Below, in pieces: positions 27,225-35,671 of a DNA stretch of 62,700 bases. The stretch spans positions 1 to 62,700 of the forward strand of contig NZ_LFLS01000037.1 in NCBI RefSeq assembly GCF_001189915.1, given 5' to 3'. Both the position numbers and the translations under genes were made by a program. The notes under the pieces were generated by a model, which worked only from the letters and a program-made list of their open reading frames with translations, was not told the origin of the DNA and did no database searches. Positions within the stretch are counted from its first letter, which is position 1, and every line of letters begins with the position of its first letter. This stretch comes from Herbaspirillum autotrophicum (GTDB lineage Bacteria > Pseudomonadota > Gammaproteobacteria > Burkholderiales > Burkholderiaceae_D).

Positions 27225-27878
27225 ATGCAACAATCTGCCACCGGCATTTCCATAAGGCAACAACATGCAAACATTCCCATCATGACCATCAATGCTGCGC
27301 CGCCCCCTCAACCCACCCTGACCGGCGCCCATGTTGAACTGCGGCCCCTGCAACCGGAACACGCTCAGGCGCTGCTCGACGCTGCGGCTGATGGTCAGTT
27401 GTGGAACATGACACTGACCGTAGTGCCGGGGCCAGATACCGTAGTGAAATACATTACGACCGCACTGGCTGGCCGCGAGGCCGGCAGTGTGATGCCGTTT
27501 GTGATCGTCAGCCGCGCCACAGGCCGCGTGGTCGGCAGTACCCGTTTCTGGAAAATCGATCCCGACAATCGCAAAATGGAAATCGGCCACACCTGGCTCG
27601 GGGTCTCGACCCAACGTTCCGGCATCAATACCGAGGCCAAGTACCTGCTGCTGACACATGCCTTTGAAGTCATGCAAGCGGTGCGCGTACAATTCACGAC
27701 CGATGAACTCAATGAAAAGTCGCGCGCCGCCATCTTGCGTATCGGCGCCAGCCTCGAAGGCATCGTGCGTCACGAACGCATCATGCCCGATGGTCGCAAG
27801 CGCAATTCGGCACGCTTCAGCATCATCGATTCCGAGTGGCCTGAAGTGAAGGCCATGTTGCAACAGAAAATGCAGTGA
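27225..27878 (+). CDS. GNAT-family N-acetyltransferase, RimJ/RimL-like
   Basis: A 217-residue acetyltransferase. The segment VELRPLQPEHAQALLDAA starts the domain; GRVVGSTRFWKIDPDNRKMEIGH is the central beta strands, and the acetyl-CoA loop lies around STQRSGINTEAKYLLL; FTTDELNEKSRAAILRIGA is typical of the RimJ/L branch that modifies protein N-termini or small amines. The ATG at 27225 has AAAGGA at good spacing; an ATG at 27282 would give the usual compact N-terminus but has no site. It precedes the beta-lactamase gene by seven bases, so the two are likely co-transcribed. Confidence 0.88.
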   Translation: MQQSATGISIRQQHANIPIMTINAAPPPQPTLTGAHVELRPLQPEHAQALLDAAADGQLWNMTLTVVPGPDTVVKYITTALAGREAGSVMPFVIVSRATGRVVGSTRFWKIDPDNRKMEIGHTWLGVSTQRSGINTEAKYLLLTHAFEVMQAVRVQFTTDELNEKSRAAILRIGASLEGIVRHERIMPDGRKRNSARFSIIDSEWPEVKAMLQQKMQ

Positions 27879-27885
27879 TATCACA

Positions 27886-28797
27886 ATGAACTCAAACACC
27901 ACGTCAAACACAACCCATTTCTCTCGCCGTCGCAGCCTGTTGCTCGCCATGGCTGCCGTACCGTTGGCAAGCGCTTGTGCTGCCCCGGCATCCATGCGTG
28001 ACATGACAAGCGCGCAGAAAAAACTGGCTGCGCTGGAAAAAGAATCCGGCGGCCGCCTTGGCGTTGCTGCACTGAATACCGCTGACGGCGCGCAATTGCT
28101 GCATCGTGGCGATGAACGGTTTGCGTTTTGCAGCACCTTCAAGGTGATTGCGGCGTCAGCCATTCTGACGCGCAGCAATGCTGATGCAGGCCTGCTGCAA
28201 CGACGGATCAGGTATACCAAAGCGGAGATGGTGAACTACTCGCCGATCACCGAAAAACACCTTGCCGATGGCATGACGGTGGCTGAACTGTGCGCTGCCG
28301 CGCTGCAGTACAGCGATAACAGTGCCGTGAATCTGCTGATGAAGATACTCGGCGGCCCGGAAGCCGTAACGGCATATGCCCGCAGCATCGGCGACCGCGA
28401 ATTCCGTCTGGAACGCTGGGAGACCATGCTCAACAGCGCCATTCCCGGTGATCCGCGCGATACGTCGACACCGGTTGCCATGATGCACGACCTGCAACGA
28501 CTGGTGCTCGGCGATGCATTGACGCCGGCGCAACGCGAACAGTTGCGGATCTGGCTGCTTGGCAATACCACTGGCGCCACCAGAATCCACGCCGGTGTTC
28601 CTGCCGGCTGGCAAGTTGGCGACAAGACCGGCACCGGCGACTATGGCACCACCAACGATATCGGCGTGGTGTGGCCATCCGGCACGCAGGCACCACTGGT
28701 GATTGCGCTCTACTTTACGCAAAACACCCAAGATGCCGCGCCGCGCAATGATGTACTGGCATCGGCCACCCGGGTTGTCATCGACGCATTTTCCTGA
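27886..28797 (+). CDS. Class A beta-lactamase, Tat-exported lipoprotein type
   Basis: A 303-residue serine beta-lactamase. All catalytic motifs are intact: S83-T-F-K86 (Ambler S70xxK73), S143-D-N145 (SDN loop), E179 to N183 in RWETMLN (E166/N170 of the omega loop) and K247-T-G in GDKTGTGDYGTTNDIG. Cys82 precedes the active serine, but no Cys is at the position paired with it in KPC-type carbapenemases. The N-terminus combines twin arginines (SRRRSLLLA) with a lipobox LASAC, as in the PenA enzymes of Burkholderia. The C-terminal half resembles CTX-M and PenA. No ampR-like regulator is adjacent; it appears a resident chromosomal enzyme. Spectrum cannot be read from the sequence. Confidence 0.95.
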   Translation: MNSNTTSNTTHFSRRRSLLLAMAAVPLASACAAPASMRDMTSAQKKLAALEKESGGRLGVAALNTADGAQLLHRGDERFAFCSTFKVIAASAILTRSNADAGLLQRRIRYTKAEMVNYSPITEKHLADGMTVAELCAAALQYSDNSAVNLLMKILGGPEAVTAYARSIGDREFRLERWETMLNSAIPGDPRDTSTPVAMMHDLQRLVLGDALTPAQREQLRIWLLGNTTGATRIHAGVPAGWQVGDKTGTGDYGTTNDIGVVWPSGTQAPLVIALYFTQNTQDAAPRNDVLASATRVVIDAFS

Positions 28798-28808
28798 CCG
28801 CACGCCAC

Positions 28809-29609
28809 GTGAGTACGACACCGACAACACATCATGCGCACCTGAACTGGAACGGCTGCGACTTGACGCTGGAATATCAATGGGTCGGGGTGGCCGATTC
28901 CAGCCAGCCGGTGGTGGTATTCCTGCATGAGGGACTGGGCTCGATCGCCATGTGGAAAGATTTTCCGGATCGCTTTTGCCGCGAAAACGGCTGGCGCGGT
29001 CTGGTCTTTTCGCGCTACGGCTACGGCCAGTCGACGCCACGCCCGGGCACCGAGCGCTGGCCGACAGACTACCTGCATCGTCAGGCGGAAGAAGTCTTGC
29101 CGCAACTGTTCGCACAGCTTGGCATTCACCAGCCATGGCTGTTCGGTCACAGCGACGGTGGTTCGATTGCATTGCTGTACGCCGCCCGCCATGCGACGGC
29201 ACTGAGCGGCATCATCGTCGTGGCACCGCATATTTTTGTCGAAGAGGTGACGATCACCGGCATCCGTGCTGCCCGCGCAGCCTATCTGCAACAAGATGTG
29301 CGCGGCAAACTGGCGCGCTATCACGCAGATCCCGATTCGGCATTCTGGGGCTGGAATGATGTCTGGCTCGACCCGGCTTTCCGGCACTGGAATCTGGAGC
29401 AGGATATCGCTGGCATCCGCTGCCCGGTGCTCGCCGTACAAGGGGAAGATGACGAGTACGCCACACTGGAGCAGATTTACGGTATCGCCCGCATCGTTCC
29501 GGCTACGCAATTGCTGGTGCTGCCGCAATGCGGCCACTCCCCTCACCGCGATCAGACACTGGCACTGACGCAAGCTGCCGCCGATTTCATTCGCAACGCC
29601 TTGAAATGA
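28809..29609 (+). CDS. Alpha/beta-fold hydrolase
   Basis: A 266-residue alpha/beta hydrolase. The oxyanion region is VVVFLHEGLGSIAMW, the nucleophile elbow is GHSDGG (Ser), the acid is likely the Asp in VLAVQGEDDEYA, and the His is in LPQCGHSPHRD. The order and spacing fit small esterases or lactonases such as those of the 3-oxoadipate enol-lactone group. The start is a GTG 11 bases after the beta-lactamase stop, with no strong ribosome site, implying an operon with the GNAT and beta-lactamase genes. Substrate unknown. Confidence 0.88.
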   Translation: MSTTPTTHHAHLNWNGCDLTLEYQWVGVADSSQPVVVFLHEGLGSIAMWKDFPDRFCRENGWRGLVFSRYGYGQSTPRPGTERWPTDYLHRQAEEVLPQLFAQLGIHQPWLFGHSDGGSIALLYAARHATALSGIIVVAPHIFVEEVTITGIRAARAAYLQQDVRGKLARYHADPDSAFWGWNDVWLDPAFRHWNLEQDIAGIRCPVLAVQGEDDEYATLEQIYGIARIVPATQLLVLPQCGHSPHRDQTLALTQAAADFIRNALK

Positions 29610-29628
29610 ACCTGGTGGACCTTCGGCC

Positions 29629-30375
29629 TTAGTTGCGCGCGTGCGCCAGCTGAAATCCGATCACACCCGGGATGCCGCGCAAGGTATGCGACAACTCGGC
29701 TACCGGTTCGGTCACCGTGCGGTCGCGCGCAATGGCAATGAAATGCCATTCGATCTTGTCGCCATGCTCAACGATGGAGAGCGATCTGCGACCAATTTCA
29801 TAGCCCTTTTCAGTGGCAAGCTGACGCAAGGTACTGGCGTCGATCGTGGCGTCAGAGGCGAACTCCAGTACCACCGCAATACCTTCGCGGGAAGGCAGGC
29901 GGTTTTCGAGCTGGTTGACCAGCGTCATGCAGGCCGCCGACAAGGCCGTCAGGAATATGGCCGCCGGGTACAACTCGATACCGACCAGAATGCCAATCGC
30001 CGATGAGGCCCAGATTGACGCTGCGGTAGTCAGGCCGTGGGTCGAAAATTGTTCATGCACGATGACGCCGGCACCGAGAAAACCGATACCGGTGACAATC
30101 CCCTGAATCACCCGGGTCGGGTCGGCCCCGATGGAAATCGCCACATGTCCGCCATACCAGCCGGCCGGATGCCCGAGAATCGAGACCAAGGCCGCCGAGG
30201 CCATGCACACCACGCCATACGTGCGCATGCCGGCGGCGTGGCCGTGATAGAAACGCTCATAGCCAACCGCCGCACCGAGTATTAGTGCACCGACCAGATC
30301 GAGCAGGATTTTGAAATTGATTGCCAGTACGGGGCCAGTCCAATAGGTTGAAATGGCATCCTGAAATAGGGTCAT
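29629..30375 (-). CDS. MgtC/SapB-family membrane protein
   Basis: A 248-residue inner-membrane protein. The N-terminal half has four to five transmembrane segments and the MgtC signature: VGALILGAAVGYERF, the GMRTYGVVCMASAALVS block, then GIGFLGAGVIV and GLTTAASIWASSAIG. The C-terminal about 85 residues form an ACT-like soluble domain (AVVLEFASDATIDASTLRQL). MgtC homologues influence magnesium homeostasis and growth in low Mg; a transport role is unproven. The gene is convergent with the hydrolase gene, 19 bases apart, with no terminator seen. Confidence 0.9.
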   Translation of the reverse strand: MTLFQDAISTYWTGPVLAINFKILLDLVGALILGAAVGYERFYHGHAAGMRTYGVVCMASAALVSILGHPAGWYGGHVAISIGADPTRVIQGIVTGIGFLGAGVIVHEQFSTHGLTTAASIWASSAIGILVGIELYPAAIFLTALSAACMTLVNQLENRLPSREGIAVVLEFASDATIDASTLRQLATEKGYEIGRRSLSIVEHGDKIEWHFIAIARDRTVTEPVAELSHTLRGIPGVIGFQLAHARN

Positions 30376-30426
30376 GATCCGAAGTGGTTTGTCAGGTGGC
30401 GCTGTAACAGCGAGGCAATGCCTATT

Positions 30427-31632
30427 CTATATCTGGAGTTCGAAGGCGCCATCATCATATGCAGCACAATAGACCAGCCAATCGGCTTCCACCTGGTCTG
30501 CCTGCAACCGCGCGGCATCAAGTAATTTGACGCGCCATTTGCGACGGCTGCCGAATGCCGTCAAGGCATCTGCAATCGCAGAACCCTGATGACCGCCGCT
30601 GCGCAACTGTGCCCACGCCACGCACTCGCCCATGACTTGCACCACGCCGCCCCACTGACTGACGTTGCGATGATTGCGCGCCAGCGGTACCCGGTCTTCC
30701 AGCGGTTGCAGTGCGCGCAAGACATACGATTTGCCATCCATCACCACCGGCTGCAGAAATGCCATCGATACCGCCTGCATGCGTCGCTGCAGGGATACGA
30801 TGCGCTGCGCCTGATTGGACCACCTCGGTTGTATCGCCTGCAAATGGCTGGCGATGGAAGAACTTTGCGCTTGCTTGAGGTCCAGCAGATAATTTTGATC
30901 GGGCGATCCTTTGCCGGCCACCAAAATCGCGTAACGCTCCATGCCGAGACTGCCGGTACCGGCAATCCGGCGCGCAATATCGATCACCCGGTAAAACTCG
31001 GGATGCGGCTGCGTCCGCGCGAACTGCGCCATGAATTCCTTGACGGTGGCATGTTGCGCGGCAGTGACGGGCAAGGTTTTCCTGCCATCCAGCAAAAACC
31101 GCCTTTGCCGCCCTTTTTTCCGGGTGCGTCCATCGAGAAATTCGATCCGGGTACGCAAACGCAATTGCTCCAGCAGATCATGCACCAGACCGCGACTGGT
31201 TTCGCGCTCTACCCAGCGCGGCTTGCCGAGTGTCAGCGCTGCAACATAGGCATCCAGAAACTGTTCGGCCAGCACTTCCGCATCCCCGGCCCGTATGCCG
31301 GCAGTGCGGGTACTCACGAAAAAGCTGGTCAGCAACCGCGCCAACTCCCAGGTCGCCGGTGCCAGCGCTGCCTCATCGAAATCATTGATATCGAAATAGC
31401 TCAGCCGGTTGTCGCCTTTGTAGCTGCCGAAATTTTCCAGATGGAGGTCGCCGCAGCACCAGACCAGCGGCGCCGAGCGGAAAATGCCATTCTTGGGCAA
31501 ACGGTCATAGAAAAGATGGCAGGTACCGCGCAGGAACACAAAAGCATCGGTGCGCATCGCGTCATACTTCATCTTCAATCGCTCGGGATCACGCCCCTTG
31601 TTGGCATTGCGTATGCGCTTGACGACTTGCAT
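30427..31632 (-). CDS. DUF2252 family protein
   Basis: A 401-residue protein of the DUF2252 family. The central block WCCGDLHLENFGSYKG and the following FDINDFDEAALAPATWELARLL resemble the catalytic and metal-binding loops of aminoglycoside-phosphotransferase-like kinases (HGDLHxxN and DFD/DxD). A later GTGSLGMERYAILVAGKG recalls a glycine-rich loop. The substrate is unknown; family members occur in many bacteria without an assigned reaction. The gene is leftward, 51 bases before the MgtC-like gene on the same strand. Confidence 0.85.
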   Translation of the reverse strand: MQVVKRIRNANKGRDPERLKMKYDAMRTDAFVFLRGTCHLFYDRLPKNGIFRSAPLVWCCGDLHLENFGSYKGDNRLSYFDINDFDEAALAPATWELARLLTSFFVSTRTAGIRAGDAEVLAEQFLDAYVAALTLGKPRWVERETSRGLVHDLLEQLRLRTRIEFLDGRTRKKGRQRRFLLDGRKTLPVTAAQHATVKEFMAQFARTQPHPEFYRVIDIARRIAGTGSLGMERYAILVAGKGSPDQNYLLDLKQAQSSSIASHLQAIQPRWSNQAQRIVSLQRRMQAVSMAFLQPVVMDGKSYVLRALQPLEDRVPLARNHRNVSQWGGVVQVMGECVAWAQLRSGGHQGSAIADALTAFGSRRKWRVKLLDAARLQADQVEADWLVYCAAYDDGAFELQI

Positions 31633-31764
31633 GACATTTCCTTATCCACGTGAATATCATTTCTGCGCCTACGATAGCATCGTTCGCCATTGATCAGGAA
31701 TCTCCACACCCTGGTTTTATCCGTTCGCCAATCTCTGCCGGCAACCGCAAACCGATGGCGCAAA

Positions 31765-31826
31765 TAAGAAAGCCCGCAATGCTTTCACATTGCGGGCCGG
31801 TGTCCCCTCTATCCTCTTGAGAGATA
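31765..31826 (-). ncRNA. Candidate small RNA with its own terminator
   Basis: Between DUF2252 and typA (31633-32189) no protein gene is seen. On the minus strand a TATAAA box (31837-31832) is followed by a hairpin (31828-31809), a GAGGGGACACC linker and a perfect 10-base stem GCCCGCAATG/CATTGCGGGC ending in TTTCTTATTT. This reads as a stand-alone RNA of about 60 bases. The stem is also a possible second terminator for typA read-through. No -35 is evident. Confidence 0.4.
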
Positions 31827-32013
31827 GGATTTTTATACTGCAGACCGGATTTTGCATCACAAACTTGCACAAGTCATTTCGCAGCGCACAAATTTGGTGC
31901 CATTGATCAGGAACACAACACTCAGACGCAATATTTTCTCCACAATCCGGCTGAGATTGCGAGCGAAGAATAGTTGGCGCTAAAAAATCGGGAATTACAG
32001 TGGGAAAACGGGC

Positions 32014-32048
32014 AAAAAAAAAGCCCGCCAACCTTGCGGTAGCGGGCT
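32014..32048 (-). terminator. Rho-independent terminator of typA
   Basis: On the minus strand AGCCCGC, a 13-base loop and GCGGGCT are followed by a run of nine T. It lies about 140 bases after the typA stop. Confidence 0.9.
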
Positions 32049-32189
32049 AAATCCAATTCTTTAGGAGGAAATTGGAGGAGACAAGTGCAACTATATCGCA
32101 CCGCATCATTGACGTCCGCTTTATTATCCTGATATCTGATATTCACCAAACAGATATCACGCAGCATCAACAATGCCTCCAACTACGCC

Positions 32190-34025
32190 TTATGCGTCGC
32201 GCGATGCCTTTTTACGCTCATGTTCCTTCAGGTAACGCTTGCGCAGACGAATGCTCTTCGGTGTCACTTCAACCAGTTCGTCGTCATCGATGAACTCAAC
32301 GGCATATTCCAGCGACATTTCGATTGGCGGTACCAGGCGCACCGCTTCATCGGTACCCGACGAACGCACGTTGGTCAATTGCTTGCCCTTGATCGGATTG
32401 ACGACCAGATCGTTATCACGCGAGTGGATACCGATGATCATGCCTTCGTAGACCGGATCGTTGTGGCTCACGAACATGCGGCCGCGATCTTGCAGTTTCC
32501 AGATTGCGTAGGCAACGGCAGCGCCGTCGTCTTGCGAAATCAGCACGCCATTGCGACGGCCGCCGAGTTCGCCCTTGCTGTTGTCTACCGGTGCGTAGTC
32601 ATCAAACACGTGGCTCATCAGACCGGTGCCGCGTGTCAATGTCATGAATTCGCCCTGGAAGCCGATCAGGCCACGTGCAGGAATACGGTATTCCAGACGG
32701 ACACGACCCTTGCCGTCCGGTTCCATGTTTTGCAGATCGCCGCGGCGGCGACCGAGTTCTTCCATCACGCCGCCCTGGCTGGTTTCTTCCACATCCACGG
32801 TCAGATTTTCATACGGCTCGTGACGCACGCCGTCGACCATCTTGAACACCACGCGCGGACGCGATACGGCCAGCTCGTAACCTTCGCGGCGCATGTTTTC
32901 AATCAGAATCGTCAGATGCAATTCGCCGCGACCCGAGACTTCATATGTCGAATCATCGTTATCAGCCTGCACCACGCGCAGCGCCATGTTGGACTTCAAT
33001 TCACGGTCCAGACGGTCACGGATCTGGCGGGTAGTCACGAACTTGCCTTCGCGGCCAGCCAGTGGCGAATTGTTGACCATGAAGTTCATGGTCAGTGTCG
33101 GTTCGTCGATCTTGAGCATCGGCAAGCCGTCCGGGGTGTCCGGAGCACAGATGGTGGTACCGATACTGATTTCTTCGATACCGTTGATCAGCACGATGTC
33201 GCCGGCCAGCGCTTCTTCAACCTGGACGCGCTCCAGACCACGGAACGTCAGAACCTGATTGATACGCGCCTTGGTTGGCTTGTCATCGGGACCATTCATC
33301 CAGACCACGTCTTGCAGGCCGCGAACGCGACCGCGCAGGATACGGCCAACGCCGATCTTGCCGACATACGAGGAGTATTCCAGCGATGTGATTTGCAGTT
33401 GCAGCGGACCGTCCGGGTCATCTTCACGCGCAGGAACGTGTTCCAGGATCGCGTCAAACAGCGGCTCCATGTTGCCGTCGCGCACTGTGTCTTCCAGACC
33501 GGCGTAACCTTTGAAACCCGAAGCGTAGACGATAGGGAAATCCAGTTGCTCGTCAGTTGCGCCCAGCTTGTCGAACAGTTCGAATGTAGCGTTGACTGCC
33601 TTTTGCGGATCAGCGTTTTCGCGGTCGATCTTGTTGACCACCACGATTGGCTTCAGACCCAGTGCCAGCGCCTTGCGTGTCACGAAGCGCGTTTGCGGCA
33701 TCGGACCTTCTTGCGCATCGACCAGCAACAACACGCTGTCGACCATCGACAACACGCGTTCCACTTCGCCGCCGAAGTCGGCATGGCCCGGGGTATCGAC
33801 GATATTGATGTGAGTACCCTTGTACTCGACGGCACAGTTCTTCGACAGAATCGTGATGCCGCGTTCCTTTTCGATGTCGTTCGAGTCCATCACGCGGGCA
33901 TCGACCTGCTGGTTGTCACGGAAAGTGCCGGATTGACGCAGCAACTGGTCAACCAGCGTGGTTTTGCCGTGGTCAACGTGGGCAATGATGGCGATATTAC
34001 GTATGGCGCGTTTGTTGTTTGACAT
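32190..34025 (-). CDS. typA: Ribosome-associated GTPase TypA/BipA
   Basis: A 611-residue translational GTPase that helps 50S assembly and stress growth. Order of domains: G domain with [13 protein letters not shown] (G1), RGITILSKN (G2), [10 protein letters not shown] (G3) and NKIDR (G4); a beta-barrel (about 205-300); EF-G-like domains III and V; and the BipA-specific C-terminal domain with [13 protein letters not shown] and [14 protein letters not shown]. The start [13 protein letters not shown] is the family-typical one. It is alone in its unit: a promoter with TATAAT lies 41 bases upstream and a terminator follows. Confidence 0.97.
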   Translation of the reverse strand: MSNNKRAIRNIAIIAHVDHGKTTLVDQLLRQSGTFRDNQQVDARVMDSNDIEKERGITILSKNCAVEYKGTHINIVDTPGHADFGGEVERVLSMVDSVLLLVDAQEGPMPQTRFVTRKALALGLKPIVVVNKIDRENADPQKAVNATFELFDKLGATDEQLDFPIVYASGFKGYAGLEDTVRDGNMEPLFDAILEHVPAREDDPDGPLQLQITSLEYSSYVGKIGVGRILRGRVRGLQDVVWMNGPDDKPTKARINQVLTFRGLERVQVEEALAGDIVLINGIEEISIGTTICAPDTPDGLPMLKIDEPTLTMNFMVNNSPLAGREGKFVTTRQIRDRLDRELKSNMALRVVQADNDDSTYEVSGRGELHLTILIENMRREGYELAVSRPRVVFKMVDGVRHEPYENLTVDVEETSQGGVMEELGRRRGDLQNMEPDGKGRVRLEYRIPARGLIGFQGEFMTLTRGTGLMSHVFDDYAPVDNSKGELGGRRNGVLISQDDGAAVAYAIWKLQDRGRMFVSHNDPVYEGMIIGIHSRDNDLVVNPIKGKQLTNVRSSGTDEAVRLVPPIEMSLEYAVEFIDDDELVEVTPKSIRLRKRYLKEHERKKASRDA

Positions 34026-34065
34026 GATTGGTTTTGAGTTGGTATACCGATTCTGGAAGGCGCGC

Positions 34066-34071
34066 ATTATA
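34066..34071 (-). promoter_or_regulatory. Promoter -10 of typA (extended)
   Basis: On the minus strand TGTTATAAT is a perfect TATAAT with the extended TGn motif, 41 bases before the typA ATG. No good -35 is present, which an extended -10 can tolerate. Confidence 0.6.
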
Positions 34072-34162
34072 ACATGCTGCGCCGCACGAAATTTAAAAAG
34101 CCTATTGATTTCAAAGAGTTGCTGTACTTTTCACTACACTGGCAACGGCAGCAGCCAAGCTG

Positions 34163-35107
34163 CTATGCCGACGGTGTTGCCACCAACCTTTCCGGCGCCA
34201 GTATGCCGAATTCCTGCATCAAACCGGTGCCCAGCAAGCGTCCGCCATTTTCCTGATAGACGCGCACGCGTCCGGATGCGGCCGGTACTGCCACCTCTTC
34301 CTTGCCCAGCGCCAGGCGCTGACCATGCAAAAACCGTTGCGCCAGCACATCGCCCAGCATGACTGCCGGAAACGAGTGCAGCAAACCATCTACCGGCAAC
34401 AAGGCCGCACTGCGCTGCTCATCGCTCATCGCCATGAACTGCTCCAGCGTTACACTGTTTTCCAGCGTCAGCGTGCCGACACCAGTGCGGCGCAATGCCT
34501 GCAAATGGCCACCGCAACCGAGTGCATTGCCGATCTCTTCACCCAGCACCCGAATGTAGGTGCCTTTGCTGCACACCACACGGATACGCAGATATGGCGC
34601 CTGATAGTCGAGCAACTCCAGCACATGAATATGCACCTGACGCGCTTCACGTTCGAGCGTCACGCCGGCCCGCGCATATTCGTACAGCGGCTTGCCATCG
34701 CGCTTGAGCGCCGAATACATCGGCGGCACCTGCGCAATCGGACCGCGAAAACGATCCATTGCGGCGGCGATCTGCTCCACGGTCACATCTACCGGCAACG
34801 TCGCCGTCGTTTCACCTTCGGTGTCACCGGTGTTGGTAGTAATGCCCAGATGCACCACCGCTTCGTATGCCTTGTCGGCTTCCAGCAAGTCTTGCGAAAA
34901 TTTGGTCGCTTCGCCGAAACACAATGGCAACAAGCCCGTCGCAAACGGATCGAGCGTGCCGGTATGCCCCGCCTTGAGTGCATTGAGCAGGCGCTTGGCC
35001 TTGATCAGTGCGTCATTACTGGACCAGCCGGCTGGTTTGTCCAGCAACAGAACACCGTGCACCGGAATCCTGGGAATACCTTGCTTTTGGGGCGATGAAT
35101 GCGCCAT
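34163..35107 (-). CDS. truB: tRNA pseudouridine(55) synthase TruB
   Basis: A 314-residue pseudouridine synthase acting on U55 of the T-loop of all elongator tRNAs. The motif [15 protein letters not shown] and the catalytic [12 protein letters not shown] with D53 are intact. The block [15 protein letters not shown] and a C-terminal PUA-like part follow. It closes the rimP-nusA-infB-rbfA-truB unit, 72 bases after rbfA, as in many proteobacteria. Confidence 0.97.
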   Translation of the reverse strand: MAHSSPQKQGIPRIPVHGVLLLDKPAGWSSNDALIKAKRLLNALKAGHTGTLDPFATGLLPLCFGEATKFSQDLLEADKAYEAVVHLGITTNTGDTEGETTATLPVDVTVEQIAAAMDRFRGPIAQVPPMYSALKRDGKPLYEYARAGVTLEREARQVHIHVLELLDYQAPYLRIRVVCSKGTYIRVLGEEIGNALGCGGHLQALRRTGVGTLTLENSVTLEQFMAMSDEQRSAALLPVDGLLHSFPAVMLGDVLAQRFLHGQRLALGKEEVAVPAASGRVRVYQENGGRLLGTGLMQEFGILAPERLVATPSA

Positions 35108-35179
35108 GACAATAATTATGGAAAAAAACGGTTAGGTCCGCGCAACCGCGCGTCAGACAAGCATGCCCGGGCGAAGTAC

Positions 35180-35569
35180 TCAGCCTTCGTCGGCATCCTT
35201 GGCGCGTGTTGCATTGGCCTCGTCAATCAGGCGCGACATTTCGATCCCGCGCACTGTCGAGTTATCGTGCACAAAATGCAGTTCCGGCAAGGTATGTATC
35301 GTCAGACGGCGGCCCAATTGCCCGCGCAGAAAACCGGCGGCTTTGCTCAGGCCGGTAACGGTATCCTGAATCGCCTCCTTATCGTCCTTGAGGGTCGTAA
35401 AGAAAATCTTGGCGTGCGCGTAATCAGGCGTCACCTGCACTTCGGTGATCGTGACCATTCCTACACGCGGGTCTTTCAACTCGAATGCAATGATCTCCGA
35501 CAAATCGCGCTGGATCTGATCGGCGACGCGCAAACCGCGTCCGGGAATGGATTTACTGTGTTTTGCCAT
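35180..35569 (-). CDS. rbfA: 30S ribosome-binding factor RbfA
   Basis: A 129-residue small KH-fold protein needed for 16S 5' end maturation and cold growth. The segment [20 protein letters not shown] and [19 protein letters not shown] are the family blocks; [19 protein letters not shown] follows. The ATG at 35569 gives the usual MAKHSK start; longer in-frame starts add unlike residues. It lies about 100 bases after infB. Confidence 0.96.
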   Translation of the reverse strand: MAKHSKSIPGRGLRVADQIQRDLSEIIAFELKDPRVGMVTITEVQVTPDYAHAKIFFTTLKDDKEAIQDTVTGLSKAAGFLRGQLGRRLTIHTLPELHFVHDNSTVRGIEMSRLIDEANATRAKDADEG

Positions 35570-35671
35570 GCTTTGCGACTGACCTCGGCCGACAGCATTA
35601 CGCGCCGGCATTGAACTGCATTTGAAAATTCTGAAAAACAGGGCGGATGTTGCCATCCGCCCATATCGGTA

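Noticed and set aside
27886..28797. Carbapenemase of the KPC/NMC type
   Set aside because: Cys before the active serine is present, but the partner Cys after KTG is Gly; the layout is PenA/CTX-M-like.
32085..32132. Fifteen-codon leader peptide starting GTG after AGGAGG-like runs
   Set aside because: Lies in the 3' region of typA on the other strand, and no downstream gene on that strand would be controlled.
32220..34022. 600-codon frame antisense to typA, and similar long frames antisense to nusA, alaS and glnS
   Set aside because: All mirror strongly conserved genes and show biased, domain-free compositions; none has a ribosome site.
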